Assembly (NCBI GenBank): GCA_044368415.1
Contig: JBIPLJ010000010.1
Span: 1 to 64,000, forward strand
Length of the DNA stretch: 64,000 nucleotides
DNA from: UBA4615 sp044368415
GTDB taxonomy: Bacteria > Pseudomonadota > Gammaproteobacteria > Burkholderiales > Burkholderiaceae_E
Direction: 5' to 3'
This document shows positions 8,375 through 17,275 of the stretch, one piece after another. The notes beneath the pieces were generated by a model. That model worked only from the letters and a program-made list of their open reading frames with translations. It did no database searches and was not told where the DNA came from. Within the stretch, counting starts at the first letter, position 1, and each line of letters begins with the position of its first letter. A program made the translations under genes and the position numbers.

Positions 8375-9538
8375 TCAGCGACTGGCGGTTGAAGCGGCCG
8401 GGCTGGCGCCGGGCGCGATGCGCACCGGTGCGCCGGGTCGCAGCGCGCCGAGGTTGGCCGCGACGATGCGCTCGCCCGCCGCGAGGCCGGACTGCACCTC
8501 GATGCGGGCCGCGCCCGAAGTCTCGTCGCGCAGCCCGAGCACGACCTCTCGTTCGACGAGGCGCTCATCGACGATCGCGTAGACGAAGGTGCGCGCGCCC
8601 GCGTCGCGAATCGCGGTCTGCGGCACGGCGATCACACCCGATCGCGTCTCGACCGACAGCGTGCCCTGGGCGAAGAGCCCGGCGCGCACCGACGGGTCGC
8701 GATTGTCGAGTGCGATGTAGACCGGCACCGAGCGAGTTCCGGCCTGCGTGGACGGTGCGATCCGGGCGATCCGGCCGATCTGCGGTTTCGCGACGCCCTC
8801 GATTTTCAGCGCCACCGTCTGGCCGACCCGCACGGCGCCGATCTCGGCCGCCGGCACCGGCGCGTCGATCTCCATGCGAGAGAGGTCGACCAGCGCCATC
8901 ACCCGACCGTCGATCGGCAGCTTCTCGCCGGCCTGGGCGAAGCGCTCGGACACCACGCCGTCGATCGAGGCGCTCATCACCGTGTCGGCCAGCGCCTTGC
9001 GGGCGAGGGCGAGTTGCGCCGAGGCCGCGTCGCGGTTGCCCACCGCGATCTCCCAGCCCGACTGAGACTGGTCGAGCGCGCTCTGCGAGACGAAGCCCTT
9101 GTTGTGCAGCTGGCGGGTGTTCTCGAGCGTGCGCTTCGCCTGATCGACCTGCGAGGCCGCCGAACGCTGGTTTGCCTCGCGCTCGCGCACGCGCACCTCG
9201 TACTCGGTCGTATCGAGCCGCGCCACGACCTGGCCGCGCCGCACGACCGTGCCCTCGCGGACCAGCACCTCGCGCAGCTCGCCGGCCACCTTCGTCTTGA
9301 CCACCGTCTGGTCGACCGGCCGCAGCGTGCCGGTCAGCGGCACCGTCCTCGCGATCGTCACCGGCGCGAGCGTGATGATGTCGCCGGCGGCGAACTCGAT
9401 CGCGGCCTTGGGCGCGGCAGGCGTGGCGCTTGCATCCGGCGAGGGAGCCGGCGCGGCCGCCCGCTGACGCAACATCCATCCGCCGCCGGCGGTCAGGACC
9501 ACGACGAGCGCGGCAGAGATCAGGAGGGCAGGCTTCAT
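8375..9538 (-). CDS. Efflux RND transporter periplasmic adaptor subunit
   Basis: Membrane-fusion protein of 387 aa linking the RND pump to TolC. An N-terminal hydrophobic anchor (LLISAALVVVLTAGGGWML) precedes the HlyD barrel-sandwich motifs: GTLRPVDQ, REGTVVRRGQVVARLD, a coiled-coil hairpin around residues 130-190, then SASIDGVVSERFAQAGEKL. The beta-barrel and membrane-proximal domains follow. The start at 9538 overlaps the tetR stop by 4 bp (ATGA), so translational coupling is likely. No lipobox cysteine is seen, so it is probably anchored by an uncleaved or cleaved Sec segment rather than by lipid. Confidence 0.92.
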   Translation of the reverse strand: MKPALLISAALVVVLTAGGGWMLRQRAAAPAPSPDASATPAAPKAAIEFAAGDIITLAPVTIARTVPLTGTLRPVDQTVVKTKVAGELREVLVREGTVVRRGQVVARLDTTEYEVRVREREANQRSAASQVDQAKRTLENTRQLHNKGFVSQSALDQSQSGWEIAVGNRDAASAQLALARKALADTVMSASIDGVVSERFAQAGEKLPIDGRVMALVDLSRMEIDAPVPAAEIGAVRVGQTVALKIEGVAKPQIGRIARIAPSTQAGTRSVPVYIALDNRDPSVRAGLFAQGTLSVETRSGVIAVPQTAIRDAGARTFVYAIVDERLVEREVVLGLRDETSGAARIEVQSGLAAGERIVAANLGALRPGAPVRIAPGASPAASTASR

Positions 9539-10200
9539 CGTGGGTCCGGGCGCAGGGCGGCCCTGATCAGGTCGAGGTGGGCGTCGATCAGGCGTTCGGG
9601 GTCGACCGAGGCGCAGGCGATCCCGCACAGGTCGAAGGAGTGGCTCCACATCGCCTTCATCACGAGCGGGGCGATCCACAGGTGGGCGGTGGTCTCCACG
9701 TCGATCGGCCGGAACTCGCCCCGCTCGATGCCGCGACCGATGATCGAGCCGAGCAGCGCGACGTTCGGCTCGATGACCTCGTCGTGGAAGAACCGTGCGA
9801 CTTCGGGGAAGTTCCCCGCCTCGGCCATGATCAGCTTGGCGATGCCGGCCAGGCGGTTGGCGCCGAAGTCGCGCCACCAACGGCGCAGGAACTGCTCGAT
9901 CAGAACGGTCGAGGGGGCGTCGGAGTCGGCGATCTCGTTGCGGAACCGGTCGAGTAGCACGACGATGTTCTCGCGGACCAGGGCCTTGAACAACTCTTCC
10001 TTGTTCGCGAAATACAGGTAGAGGGTGCCCTTGGACACGCCCGCGCGCGACGCGATGTCATCGAGCCGCGTCGCGGCGTAGCCGCGCTCGACGAACAGAT
10101 CCAGCGCGGCGGCCAGCAGCTCGGCGGGGCGGCTTTCCTTGCGGCGTTCCCAGCGCGAGGCGTGGGGTGCCTCGGGGGACGTGGCGTCTGCGGGGTCCAT
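9535..10200 (-). CDS. TetR/AcrR family transcriptional regulator
   Basis: 221-aa repressor-type regulator. The N-terminal HTH is clear: FVERGYAATRLDDIASRAGV followed by SKGTLYLYFANKEELF at about residues 37-72. The C-terminal ligand domain is of the AcrR/TetR type, with the stretch RWWRDFGANRLAGIAKLIMAEA. It is the first gene of the efflux operon, overlapping the adaptor gene. An 8-bp inverted repeat starts 5 bp upstream of its start codon and overlaps the promoter, so it most likely represses itself and the pump and is released by a pump substrate. Confidence 0.92.
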   Translation of the reverse strand: MDPADATSPEAPHASRWERRKESRPAELLAAALDLFVERGYAATRLDDIASRAGVSKGTLYLYFANKEELFKALVRENIVVLLDRFRNEIADSDAPSTVLIEQFLRRWWRDFGANRLAGIAKLIMAEAGNFPEVARFFHDEVIEPNVALLGSIIGRGIERGEFRPIDVETTAHLWIAPLVMKAMWSHSFDLCGIACASVDPERLIDAHLDLIRAALRPDPR

Positions 10201-10205
10201 CTATG

Positions 10206-10256
10206 TTACTGACCGTTCAGTCAGTAAGTATAGGCCGCCGCTGGTTCGGGGGTCAA
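10206..10256 (-). promoter_or_regulatory. tetR-RND operon promoter with TetR-type operator
   Basis: Reading the minus strand, TTGACC (10256-10251) and TATACT (10232-10227) form a sigma-70-like promoter with 18-bp spacing. Directly downstream, TTACTGAC-N6-GTCAGTAA (10206-10227) is a perfect 8-bp inverted repeat. It overlaps the edge of the -10 and the predicted transcription start and reaches within 5 bp of the tetR start codon. This is the expected geometry for an autoregulating TetR repressor. Confidence 0.75.
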
Positions 10257-10336
10257 TGCGGGGCGGGCGCGGCATGACGGGCCATGAGCCGCCCAGCGTC
10301 GGCCCCGACCTTGGTACCCGGCTGCTTGGCCGCGCC

Positions 10337-10342
10337 GATAAT
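10337..10342 (+). promoter_or_regulatory. -10 hexamer GATAAT before the DMT exporter
   Basis: GATAAT ends 8 nt before the ATG at 10351, a leaderless-type arrangement. No -35 or Shine-Dalgarno sequence is evident. Confidence 0.35.
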
Positions 10343-10350
10343 GCCCACCG

Positions 10351-11241
10351 ATGCGCCCCGCCCATGTCGCCCAGCTGCTGCTCCTGTCCCTGCTCTGGGG
10401 TGGCGCCTACCTGTTCATGCGATCGGCGGCCCCGGCCTTCGGCGCAATGCCGATGATCTTCCTGCGGATGGCGCTCGCCAGCCTGTTGGTGCTGCTGCCG
10501 CTGACCCTGTGGCGCGGCGGCTTCGCGACGATGCGCAGGCACTGGGTCGAGATCGCGGTGTTCGGCCTGGCGTTCACCGCGTTGCCGTTCGCAGGCCTGG
10601 GTTGGGCGGCGCTGTCGATCTCGGCCGGGATGCTCGCGGTGTTGCAGTCCTCGGCGCCGATCTTCGCCGCGCTGGTGGCGGCGGTCTGGCTGCACGAACG
10701 CATCACGCCGGTCCGTGCGGTCGGGCTGGCCGTGGGCCTGGTGGGCGTCGCGCTGCTGGTCTGGGACAAGGTCGGCGTGCGCGATTCGGCGAGCCTCGCG
10801 ATCCTGGTGACGCTGGCGGTCACGGTGCTCTGGGGCGTGTCCTCGAACTACGTGCGGGTGCGGCTCGCCGGCGTCGACGCGCTGTCGCTCACCACCGGCA
10901 GCATCGGCGTCTCGGCGTTGGCGCTCGCGCCCTTCGCCTGGTTCGCCTGGCCGGCGAACGATCCCGGTCCGCGTGCCTGGGTCGAGGTGACCTTCCTCGG
11001 CGTCGCTTCGTCCGGCTTCGGGTTCCTGCTGTATTTCCGGCTGCTGCGCGCCATCGGCGCGGTGCGCGCCACCTCGGTCACCTTCCTCAATCCGCTGGTC
11101 GCGATGGCCTCGGCCGCGGCCTATCTCGGCGAGCCGGTGACCGCTCGCATGGTCGCTGGCTGCGCGGTGATCCTCGCTGGCACCGCGTTGACCCTCGGAC
11201 TGGTGCCGCTGCCCCGGCGCCGCGCGCCGGAGCGACGCTAG
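10351..11241 (+). CDS. DMT superfamily (EamA) transporter
   Basis: Inner-membrane drug/metabolite exporter of 296 aa with ten predicted TM helices in two EamA halves. The first half starts with LLLLSLLWGGAYLFMRSAAP and the family-typical LAVLQSSAPIFAALVAAVWLHERI (about residues 93-116). The second half has the matching FLNPLVAMASAAAYLGEPVT (about residues 246-265). The C-terminus is short and basic. It starts a plus-strand series divergent from tetR. The substrate is unknown; family members export amino acids, nucleosides or amphipathic drugs. Confidence 0.9.
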   Translation: MRPAHVAQLLLLSLLWGGAYLFMRSAAPAFGAMPMIFLRMALASLLVLLPLTLWRGGFATMRRHWVEIAVFGLAFTALPFAGLGWAALSISAGMLAVLQSSAPIFAALVAAVWLHERITPVRAVGLAVGLVGVALLVWDKVGVRDSASLAILVTLAVTVLWGVSSNYVRVRLAGVDALSLTTGSIGVSALALAPFAWFAWPANDPGPRAWVEVTFLGVASSGFGFLLYFRLLRAIGAVRATSVTFLNPLVAMASAAAYLGEPVTARMVAGCAVILAGTALTLGLVPLPRRRAPERR

Positions 11242-11253
11242 CCCGGGGGTACG

Positions 11254-12201
11254 ATGGAGCCCCTCCCGCAACCGACATCCCGCTCCGCGATGCACGCCGA
11301 CACCCCCAGCGCCACCTTCGGACCGGTCACCGTGTTCTTCGGCGGCAAGAACGGAAAGTACCCCGACGGCAATCAGGTCGTCGTGCGCGGCGCCGACACG
11401 CTCGCGGTGTTCGACACGCCGCAGGTCTCGAACCGCATCGGTGCCGCCTTCGACGACGCCGACCTCGCGATCCTCGGCCATGTGCACGAGGACCACATGG
11501 CCGGGCTGCACCGCATCCCGCGGGCCGCGGTCCATGTCCATGAGGCCGACGTCGAGGCCGCCCGCGGCTGGGCCGGGCTGTCGAACCATTACGGCTATCC
11601 GGAGCCGGTGCTGGCCGCGCTGCGCACGAAGATCGAGCGTGACTTCGACTACGCGCCGCGCCCGGATGCGGTGGCCTATGGGGACGGCGCGCGCTGGGAC
11701 CTCGGTGGCGGCGTGTCGGTGCATGCGGTGCACATGCCCGGCCATACCTCGGGCCACTGCGTGCTGGTGGTCGAGCCGGCGGGCGTGGCCTTCATCGGCG
11801 ACATCGACCTGTCGAGCTTCGGCCCGTACTACGGCGACGCGACCTCCGAGCTCGGCGCGTTCCGGCGCACGCTGCGCCGCGTCGCTGAGGTGCCCGCGTC
11901 GACCTGGGTCACCTCCCACCACAAGGGCGTCTTCACCGAGCGCCCCGCATTCGAGCGCGCGCTCGCAGCCTTCGCGGCGACGCTCGAGGCCCGCGAGACG
12001 AAGCTGCTCGCGATGCTCGGCGACGAGGCGCGTACGCTCGACGAGCTGGTCCGCACGCGACTCCTCTATCCGGTCGGCTACGAAGAGGTGTGGATCGACT
12101 GTGCCGAGCGGCGCACGATTGCCCAGCACCTCGACGAGATGGTGGTCGACGGGCGCGTCGAGGCGATCGGCGACGGACGCTTCCGCGCTCGCTTGTGCTG
12201 A
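11254..12201 (+). CDS. MBL-fold metallo-hydrolase
   Basis: Metallo-beta-lactamase-fold hydrolase, up to 315 aa. The zinc ligands are visible: HVHEDH (about residue 74), the second histidine in MPGHTSGH (about 160), the bridging Asp in FIGDIDL (about 178) and SHHKG (about 220). The C-terminal 70 residues look like the winged helix found behind many lactamase-like hydrolases. The ATG at 11254 has a G-run 5 nt upstream, but a TACGAT -10 candidate overlaps that codon; if that promoter is real, the start is the ATG at 11290. The substrate cannot be named. The next gene overlaps its end. Confidence 0.85.
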   Translation: MEPLPQPTSRSAMHADTPSATFGPVTVFFGGKNGKYPDGNQVVVRGADTLAVFDTPQVSNRIGAAFDDADLAILGHVHEDHMAGLHRIPRAAVHVHEADVEAARGWAGLSNHYGYPEPVLAALRTKIERDFDYAPRPDAVAYGDGARWDLGGGVSVHAVHMPGHTSGHCVLVVEPAGVAFIGDIDLSSFGPYYGDATSELGAFRRTLRRVAEVPASTWVTSHHKGVFTERPAFERALAAFAATLEARETKLLAMLGDEARTLDELVRTRLLYPVGYEEVWIDCAERRTIAQHLDEMVVDGRVEAIGDGRFRARLC

Positions 12202-13040
12202 GCCCCGAGCACCGAGGCGCAGGGGCGCGCCGCGCGCTCGCCGTGTTCGGCGCGACGGCAATGTTCCTCGGCGGATGTCATCCCGATAGCCGGTTCATTT
12301 ACCATCCGCAGCCGACCGACGAGGCGGCCTGGCGGGCGACCGCGCGGGTCCGGCATGCCGAGCCGGTACAGATCGAGCGCGACGGCGCCGTGCTGCGCGG
12401 ATGGCTGTGGCGTCCGCCGCAGCGGACCGGAGCGCTGCCGGCCGTGGTGTACTTCGGCGGCAACGCCGAGGACGTCTCGTGGATGCTGGCTGAGGCGTAC
12501 CGACTCGATGGCCAGGCGGTGCTCGCGGTCCCGTATCGCGGCTACGGCGCAAGCACCGGCATGCCCCGCGAGGCCGCGCTCTACGGCGACGCGCTCGCGG
12601 TCTACGACTGGCTCGCCGCACGCCCCGACATCGATGCCGCGCGCATCGCGGTCTGGGGGCGCAGTCTCGGGACCGGCGTCGCGACCTGGGTGGCGGCGCA
12701 TCGGCCGGTCGCCGGGGTCGTGCTGACCACGCCCTTCGATTCGGTCAAGGCGCTCGCGTGGCACCACCTGCCCGCGCTGGCGTTCCTCGTCACGCAGCGC
12801 TTCGACTCGCTTTCGCGCGCGCCGTCGATCGATGCGCCGCTGCTCGCCATCCTGGCCGGCGCCGACGAGGTCGTGCCGCCGGCCCATGGCGAGCGGCTGG
12901 TCGCCGCCTGGGGTGGCCGCGTGCGCACGCTGCGCCTGCCGCAGGCCACACACGACGATGTCCACCGGCATCCCGGGCACTGGCCGGAGGTGGCGGCCTT
13001 CCTGGCGACGCTGCCGGCGCGTGCCGTGGGGACGCGCTGA
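12195..13040 (+). CDS. Alpha/beta hydrolase lipoprotein
   Basis: Secreted lipid-anchored hydrolase of 281 aa, of the YfhR/BEM46 (prolyl-oligopeptidase-like) type. The N-terminus has a hydrophobic stretch ending in the lipobox LGGC (Cys29). After it come the oxyanion segment YFGGNAEDV, the nucleophile elbow GRSLGTG (Ser about 154), the Asp-bearing LAGADEVVPP and the final His in ATHDDVH, giving a complete Ser-Asp-His triad. The GTG at 12195 is chosen because it overlaps the previous stop and gives a signal peptide of ordinary length. The substrate is unknown. Confidence 0.82.
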   Translation: MLSPEHRGAGARRALAVFGATAMFLGGCHPDSRFIYHPQPTDEAAWRATARVRHAEPVQIERDGAVLRGWLWRPPQRTGALPAVVYFGGNAEDVSWMLAEAYRLDGQAVLAVPYRGYGASTGMPREAALYGDALAVYDWLAARPDIDAARIAVWGRSLGTGVATWVAAHRPVAGVVLTTPFDSVKALAWHHLPALAFLVTQRFDSLSRAPSIDAPLLAILAGADEVVPPAHGERLVAAWGGRVRTLRLPQATHDDVHRHPGHWPEVAAFLATLPARAVGTR

Positions 13041-13046
13041 CCGGGC

Positions 13047-13083
13047 TGCAGCTGACTGCAGCTGACCGCAGCTGACCGCAGCA
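13047..13083. repeat. Short 10-bp tandem repeat (GCTGACYGCA)
   Basis: Three consecutive 10-bp units GCTGACTGCA, GCTGACCGCA, GCTGACCGCA start at 13051, with partial units on both sides. They lie just behind the hydrolase stop. Each junction contains the palindrome GCAGCTG(C/A). No function is apparent. Confidence 0.7.
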
Positions 13084-13108
13084 CACTGCTGTGGCACCCT
13101 GCGGGACC

Positions 13109-13366
13109 ATGCTTCCGTTCCCTGCCGCAGAGGCCGATCCCGCGCCCGCTTGCCGCACCGGCTGTGGCGCGTGCTGTATCGCGCCGTCGATCACCACGCC
13201 GATGCCGGGTATGCCTCGGGGCAAGCCGGCCGGCGAGCGCTGCCTGCACCTGGATGACGCGATGCGCTGCGGACTGTTCGGGCGCCCCGAGCGGCCGGCG
13301 TTCTGCGTCGGACTGAGGCCCTCGCACGAGATGTGCGGCGACCACCGTGGCGAGGCGATCGCCTAG
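13109..13366 (+). CDS. YkgJ-like cysteine-cluster protein
   Basis: Small 85-aa protein with the conserved CxxxCGxCC pattern (CRTGCGACC) near residue 20, then GERCLHL, MRCGLF, FCVGL and MCGD. This is the cysteine pattern of the putative zinc/iron-chelating YkgJ family. It is probably a cytosolic metal-cluster protein, and no enzymatic role is established. The ATG at 13109 is preferred over a GTG 18 nt upstream because similarity to the family begins just after it. It stands alone between the hydrolase and the MacA-like adaptor. Confidence 0.8.
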   Translation: MLPFPAAEADPAPACRTGCGACCIAPSITTPMPGMPRGKPAGERCLHLDDAMRCGLFGRPERPAFCVGLRPSHEMCGDHRGEAIA

Positions 13367-13495
13367 CTGGCGCGGATGGAGCGGCTGACCGCGCCCTGAG
13401 GCGCCCGCCCTTCGTCGGCATGCCGCTCGAGGCCGAAGGCCGGGTGAAGTGAGGGGGCGGCGCGCCGGCGGCTGCGGCCGCTGGTCGCGCGCCCG

Positions 13496-13501
13496 TATAC
13501 T
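13496..13501 (+). promoter_or_regulatory. -10 hexamer TATACT before the macA-like gene
   Basis: TATACT ends 9 nt before the ATG at 13511. No purine-rich ribosome-binding site fits in the gap, so the mRNA may be leaderless or nearly so. Confidence 0.4.
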
Positions 13502-13510
13502 CGCCCCACG

Positions 13511-15229
13511 ATGAAAGCGCGAACCTGGATCGGTGGGCTGTTGCTGGCCGGTGCGCTCGGCGGCGGCGGGTGGTGGTGGTGGCAGCAGCAGGCCGCGGGC
13601 GATGCGCCGCAGCTGCGCACCGCCAAGGTCGAGCGGGGCACGCTGACCGCGACAGTCGCCGCCTCGGGTACGCTCGCTCCGACCGTCCAGGTGCAGGTCA
13701 GCTCGCAGGTCTCCGGCCAGATCCGCGAGGTGCTGACCGACTTCAATGCCGAGGTCCGCAAGGGCCAGGTGCTCGCCCGCATCGACCCCGAGACCTTCGA
13801 GTACCGCGTGAGGCAGGCCGAGGCCGACCTCGAGGCGGCCCGCGCGCAGGTCGGCGTGCAGCAGGCCACGCTCGCAGGGCGCCGTTCCGACCTGAACCGC
13901 GCGCGCATCAACCACGAGGAGGCGCTGCGAGACTTCGACCGCAAGCAGGACCTGGTCGAGCGCAACTTCATCTCGCCCGCCGAGCGCGACAAGGCCCGCT
14001 CGGTCGCACGCGCGCTCGAGCAGGACGTCGCGGCCGCGGCGGCCCAGATCGACCTCGGCGACGCCCAGGTGCGCAACGCGCGCTCGACCGTCCAGCAGCG
14101 CGAGGCGCAGCTCGCCTCGGCGCGCGTGGACTTCGGGCGCACGGTCATCCGCGCGCCGGTCGACGGCGTGGTCATCAAGCGTTCGATCGAGCCGGGCCAG
14201 ACGGTGGCGGTCAGTCTCGCCGCGCCCGAGCTCTTCCTGATCGCGCAGAACCTGCGCGACATGCAGGTCGAGGTATCGATCGACGAGGCCGAGGTCGCGC
14301 GCCTGCGCGTCGGGCAGCGCACCACCTTCACCGTCGACGCCTTCCCGGGCCGCAGTTTCGAGGGCACGGTCATGCAGGTGCGCAAGGCCTCGAAGAACGA
14401 GCAGAACGTCATCACCTACACCGCCGTCGTGTCAGCCGACAACGACCAGCAGTCGCTGCTGCCCGGCATGACCGCCAATGTGCGCATCGTGACCGACGTG
14501 CGCAACGACGCGTTGAAGGTGCCGAACGCGGCGCTGCGTTTCAAGCCGCCGGGTTGGACCGAGGCGCCCAAGTCCGCCGGCCTGCCGGCGCCGCTCGCTG
14601 CCGTGCTGTTGGCCTGGGTGCCCGAAGTGGCCGCGCAGGGCCGGCCTGGCGAGCCCGCTGCGTCCTCCGCCTCGCCCGCCACGTCCGCCACGTCCGCCGC
14701 CAAGCCAGGCGAGACCCGGCCCTCGGCGGTTGGCGGCCCCGGCGGCCCCGGCGGCCCCGGCGGCCAGATGGCGGCGTTCCGCCAGCGCCTCGAGCGCGAT
14801 CTCGCACTCACCGACGCGCAGCGTGCCCAGCTCGATGACATCTTCGGTGGCATGCGCGAGCGCTTCATGGCGCTGCGCGATGCACCCGAGGGCGACCGCG
14901 CGAAGCGCTCCGAGCGGCTGCGCGCCGACATGCGCGCGCAGATCGGCGAGATCCTCGACCCGGCGCAGAAGAAGAAGTACGCCGAGATCCTGGTCGAGCT
15001 GGCGGGGCGCAGCGTCGCGCGCGGCCGGGTGTTCGTGCCCGGCCCCGAGGGCAAGCCGGTGCCGCTCGAGCTGCGCCTCGGCCTGTCCGATGGTGCGTTC
15101 ACCGAGGTCATCGCCGTGACCGGCGACGGCAAGCTCGACGCGGGCGACCTCGTCTACGTCGGCGTGGTCGGCGGTCCGAGCGCCCCCGGTCCGGCGGCCC
15201 CCGCGCGTCCCGCAGGCCCGCGGCTCTGA
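13511..15229 (+). CDS. MacA-like ABC efflux adaptor with an inserted LTXXQ-like segment
   Basis: Periplasmic adaptor for the MacB-type ABC exporter encoded next. The N-terminal TM anchor is followed by MacA features: VAASGTLAPTVQVQVSSQVSG, REVLTDFNAEVRKGQVLARID, a coiled-coil hairpin about residues 100-200, and IRAPVDGVVIKRSIEPGQTV. Typical MacA proteins are about 370-400 aa; this one is 572. The extra length lies between NAALRFKPP (about 340) and RVFVPGPEGKPVPLELRLG (about 505), which are normally almost adjacent. The insert holds a hydrophobic stretch, an Ala/Ser/Thr linker, a (GGP)n run, and a helical basic segment with LTDAQRAQL that resembles LTXXQ/Spy-type periplasmic domains. The last part is the normal membrane-proximal domain. 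Confidence 0.88.
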   Translation: MKARTWIGGLLLAGALGGGGWWWWQQQAAGDAPQLRTAKVERGTLTATVAASGTLAPTVQVQVSSQVSGQIREVLTDFNAEVRKGQVLARIDPETFEYRVRQAEADLEAARAQVGVQQATLAGRRSDLNRARINHEEALRDFDRKQDLVERNFISPAERDKARSVARALEQDVAAAAAQIDLGDAQVRNARSTVQQREAQLASARVDFGRTVIRAPVDGVVIKRSIEPGQTVAVSLAAPELFLIAQNLRDMQVEVSIDEAEVARLRVGQRTTFTVDAFPGRSFEGTVMQVRKASKNEQNVITYTAVVSADNDQQSLLPGMTANVRIVTDVRNDALKVPNAALRFKPPGWTEAPKSAGLPAPLAAVLLAWVPEVAAQGRPGEPAASSASPATSATSAAKPGETRPSAVGGPGGPGGPGGQMAAFRQRLERDLALTDAQRAQLDDIFGGMRERFMALRDAPEGDRAKRSERLRADMRAQIGEILDPAQKKKYAEILVELAGRSVARGRVFVPGPEGKPVPLELRLGLSDGAFTEVIAVTGDGKLDAGDLVYVGVVGGPSAPGPAAPARPAGPRL

Positions 15230-15237
15230 GCACCGCC

Positions 15238-16005
<768 letters not shown>

Positions 16006-16016
16006 GGGGCCCCTCC

Positions 16017-17261
16017 ATGGATCTGCTGTCGACCTTCCGGATCGCGCTGCGCGCGCTGCGCACCAACTCGCTGCGATCGGCGCTCACCATGCTCGGCATC
16101 ATCATCGGCGTGGGCGCGGTGATCGCGATGATCGGCGTGGGCAAGGGGGCGCAGACCCGCGTCGAAGAGCAGATCCGCAGCCTCGGCTCGAACGTGATGG
16201 TGATGTGGCCCTCGTCGACCAACACCGGTGGCGTGCGCAGCGGCGTGGGCGGCGTGCAGACGCTGACCGAGGACGATGCCCGCGCGATCCCGATCGAGGT
16301 GCCCGAGGTCGTGTTCGCGGCCCCGACGCATCGAGCATCGGGGCAGGTGGTCTACGGCAGCCAGAACTGGTTCGCCGCGGTCTACGGCGTCAACAACGAC
16401 TTCTTCGACGTGCGCGAGTGGGGGCTGGTCGCCGGCCGGCTGTTCGAGCCCGGCGAGACTGCCAGCGCCGGCAAGGTCATCATCATCGGGCAGACCGTGG
16501 CCCGCCAGCTGTTCGGCGAGGACACGCCTTTCGAGGACATGATCGACCGCACGGTTCGGCTGCGTCGCGTGCCGCTCACCATCATCGGCGTGGCCGAGAA
16601 GAAGGGTCAGAGCGCGGGCGGCCAGGACCAGGACGACGCGGTGTTCGTGCCGCTGTCGACCGCGCGCACGCGGCTCTTCGGCATCGTGCAAGGCAAGCTG
16701 CGGCGGGTGAACTCGATCTGGATCAAGGTCGGCCCCGGCGAGGACATGAAACAGGCCGAGGACGGCATCCGCGCGCTGCTGCGCCAGCGTCACCGCCTGC
16801 AGCCCGGGCAGGAAGACGACTTCACCATCCGCAACCTGACCGAGATGATGCAGGCCCAGGAGGCGGCCAGTCGCGCGATGACCGCGCTGCTCGCCGCGAT
16901 CGCAGGGGTGAGTCTGCTGGTGGGCGGTATCGGCATCATGAACATCATGCTGGTGTCGGTCACCGAGCGGACCCGCGAGATCGGGCTGCGCATGGCGGTG
17001 GGCGCGCGCGGCAACGATATCCTCTCGCAGTTCCTCGTCGAGGCGGTCACGCTGTCCTCGATCGGCGGCGCGATCGGCGTGGCGCTCGGCGTCGTCGCCG
17101 CGCAGTTGGTCGGGCAGTCGGCGGGCTGGCGCATCGAGATCGACACACGCGCCATCGTCATGGCCTTCGGCTTCGCCGCGATGGTCGGCATCTTCTTTGG
17201 CTACTACCCGGCGCGCAAGGCATCCCGGCTCGAGCCGATCGACGCGCTGCGCTACGAGTGA
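16017..17261 (+). CDS. ABC transporter permease, MacB (FtsX-like) type
   Basis: Inner-membrane permease of 414 aa. The N-terminal TM1 (LRSALTMLGIIIGVGAVIAMIGVG) leads into a large periplasmic MacB core domain (about residues 45-280). Three C-terminal TM helices make the FtsX-like domain, with the typical LVGGIGIMNIMLVSVTERTREIGLRMAVGA and GYYPARKASRLEPIDALRYE ending. It starts 11 bp behind the ATPase gene. With the adaptor it would drive extrusion of periplasmic substrates such as macrolides, peptides or lipids through an outer-membrane channel; which one is not determinable. Confidence 0.93.
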   Translation: MDLLSTFRIALRALRTNSLRSALTMLGIIIGVGAVIAMIGVGKGAQTRVEEQIRSLGSNVMVMWPSSTNTGGVRSGVGGVQTLTEDDARAIPIEVPEVVFAAPTHRASGQVVYGSQNWFAAVYGVNNDFFDVREWGLVAGRLFEPGETASAGKVIIIGQTVARQLFGEDTPFEDMIDRTVRLRRVPLTIIGVAEKKGQSAGGQDQDDAVFVPLSTARTRLFGIVQGKLRRVNSIWIKVGPGEDMKQAEDGIRALLRQRHRLQPGQEDDFTIRNLTEMMQAQEAASRAMTALLAAIAGVSLLVGGIGIMNIMLVSVTERTREIGLRMAVGARGNDILSQFLVEAVTLSSIGGAIGVALGVVAAQLVGQSAGWRIEIDTRAIVMAFGFAAMVGIFFGYYPARKASRLEPIDALRYE

Positions 17262-17275
17262 CCGGTACACCTGAC

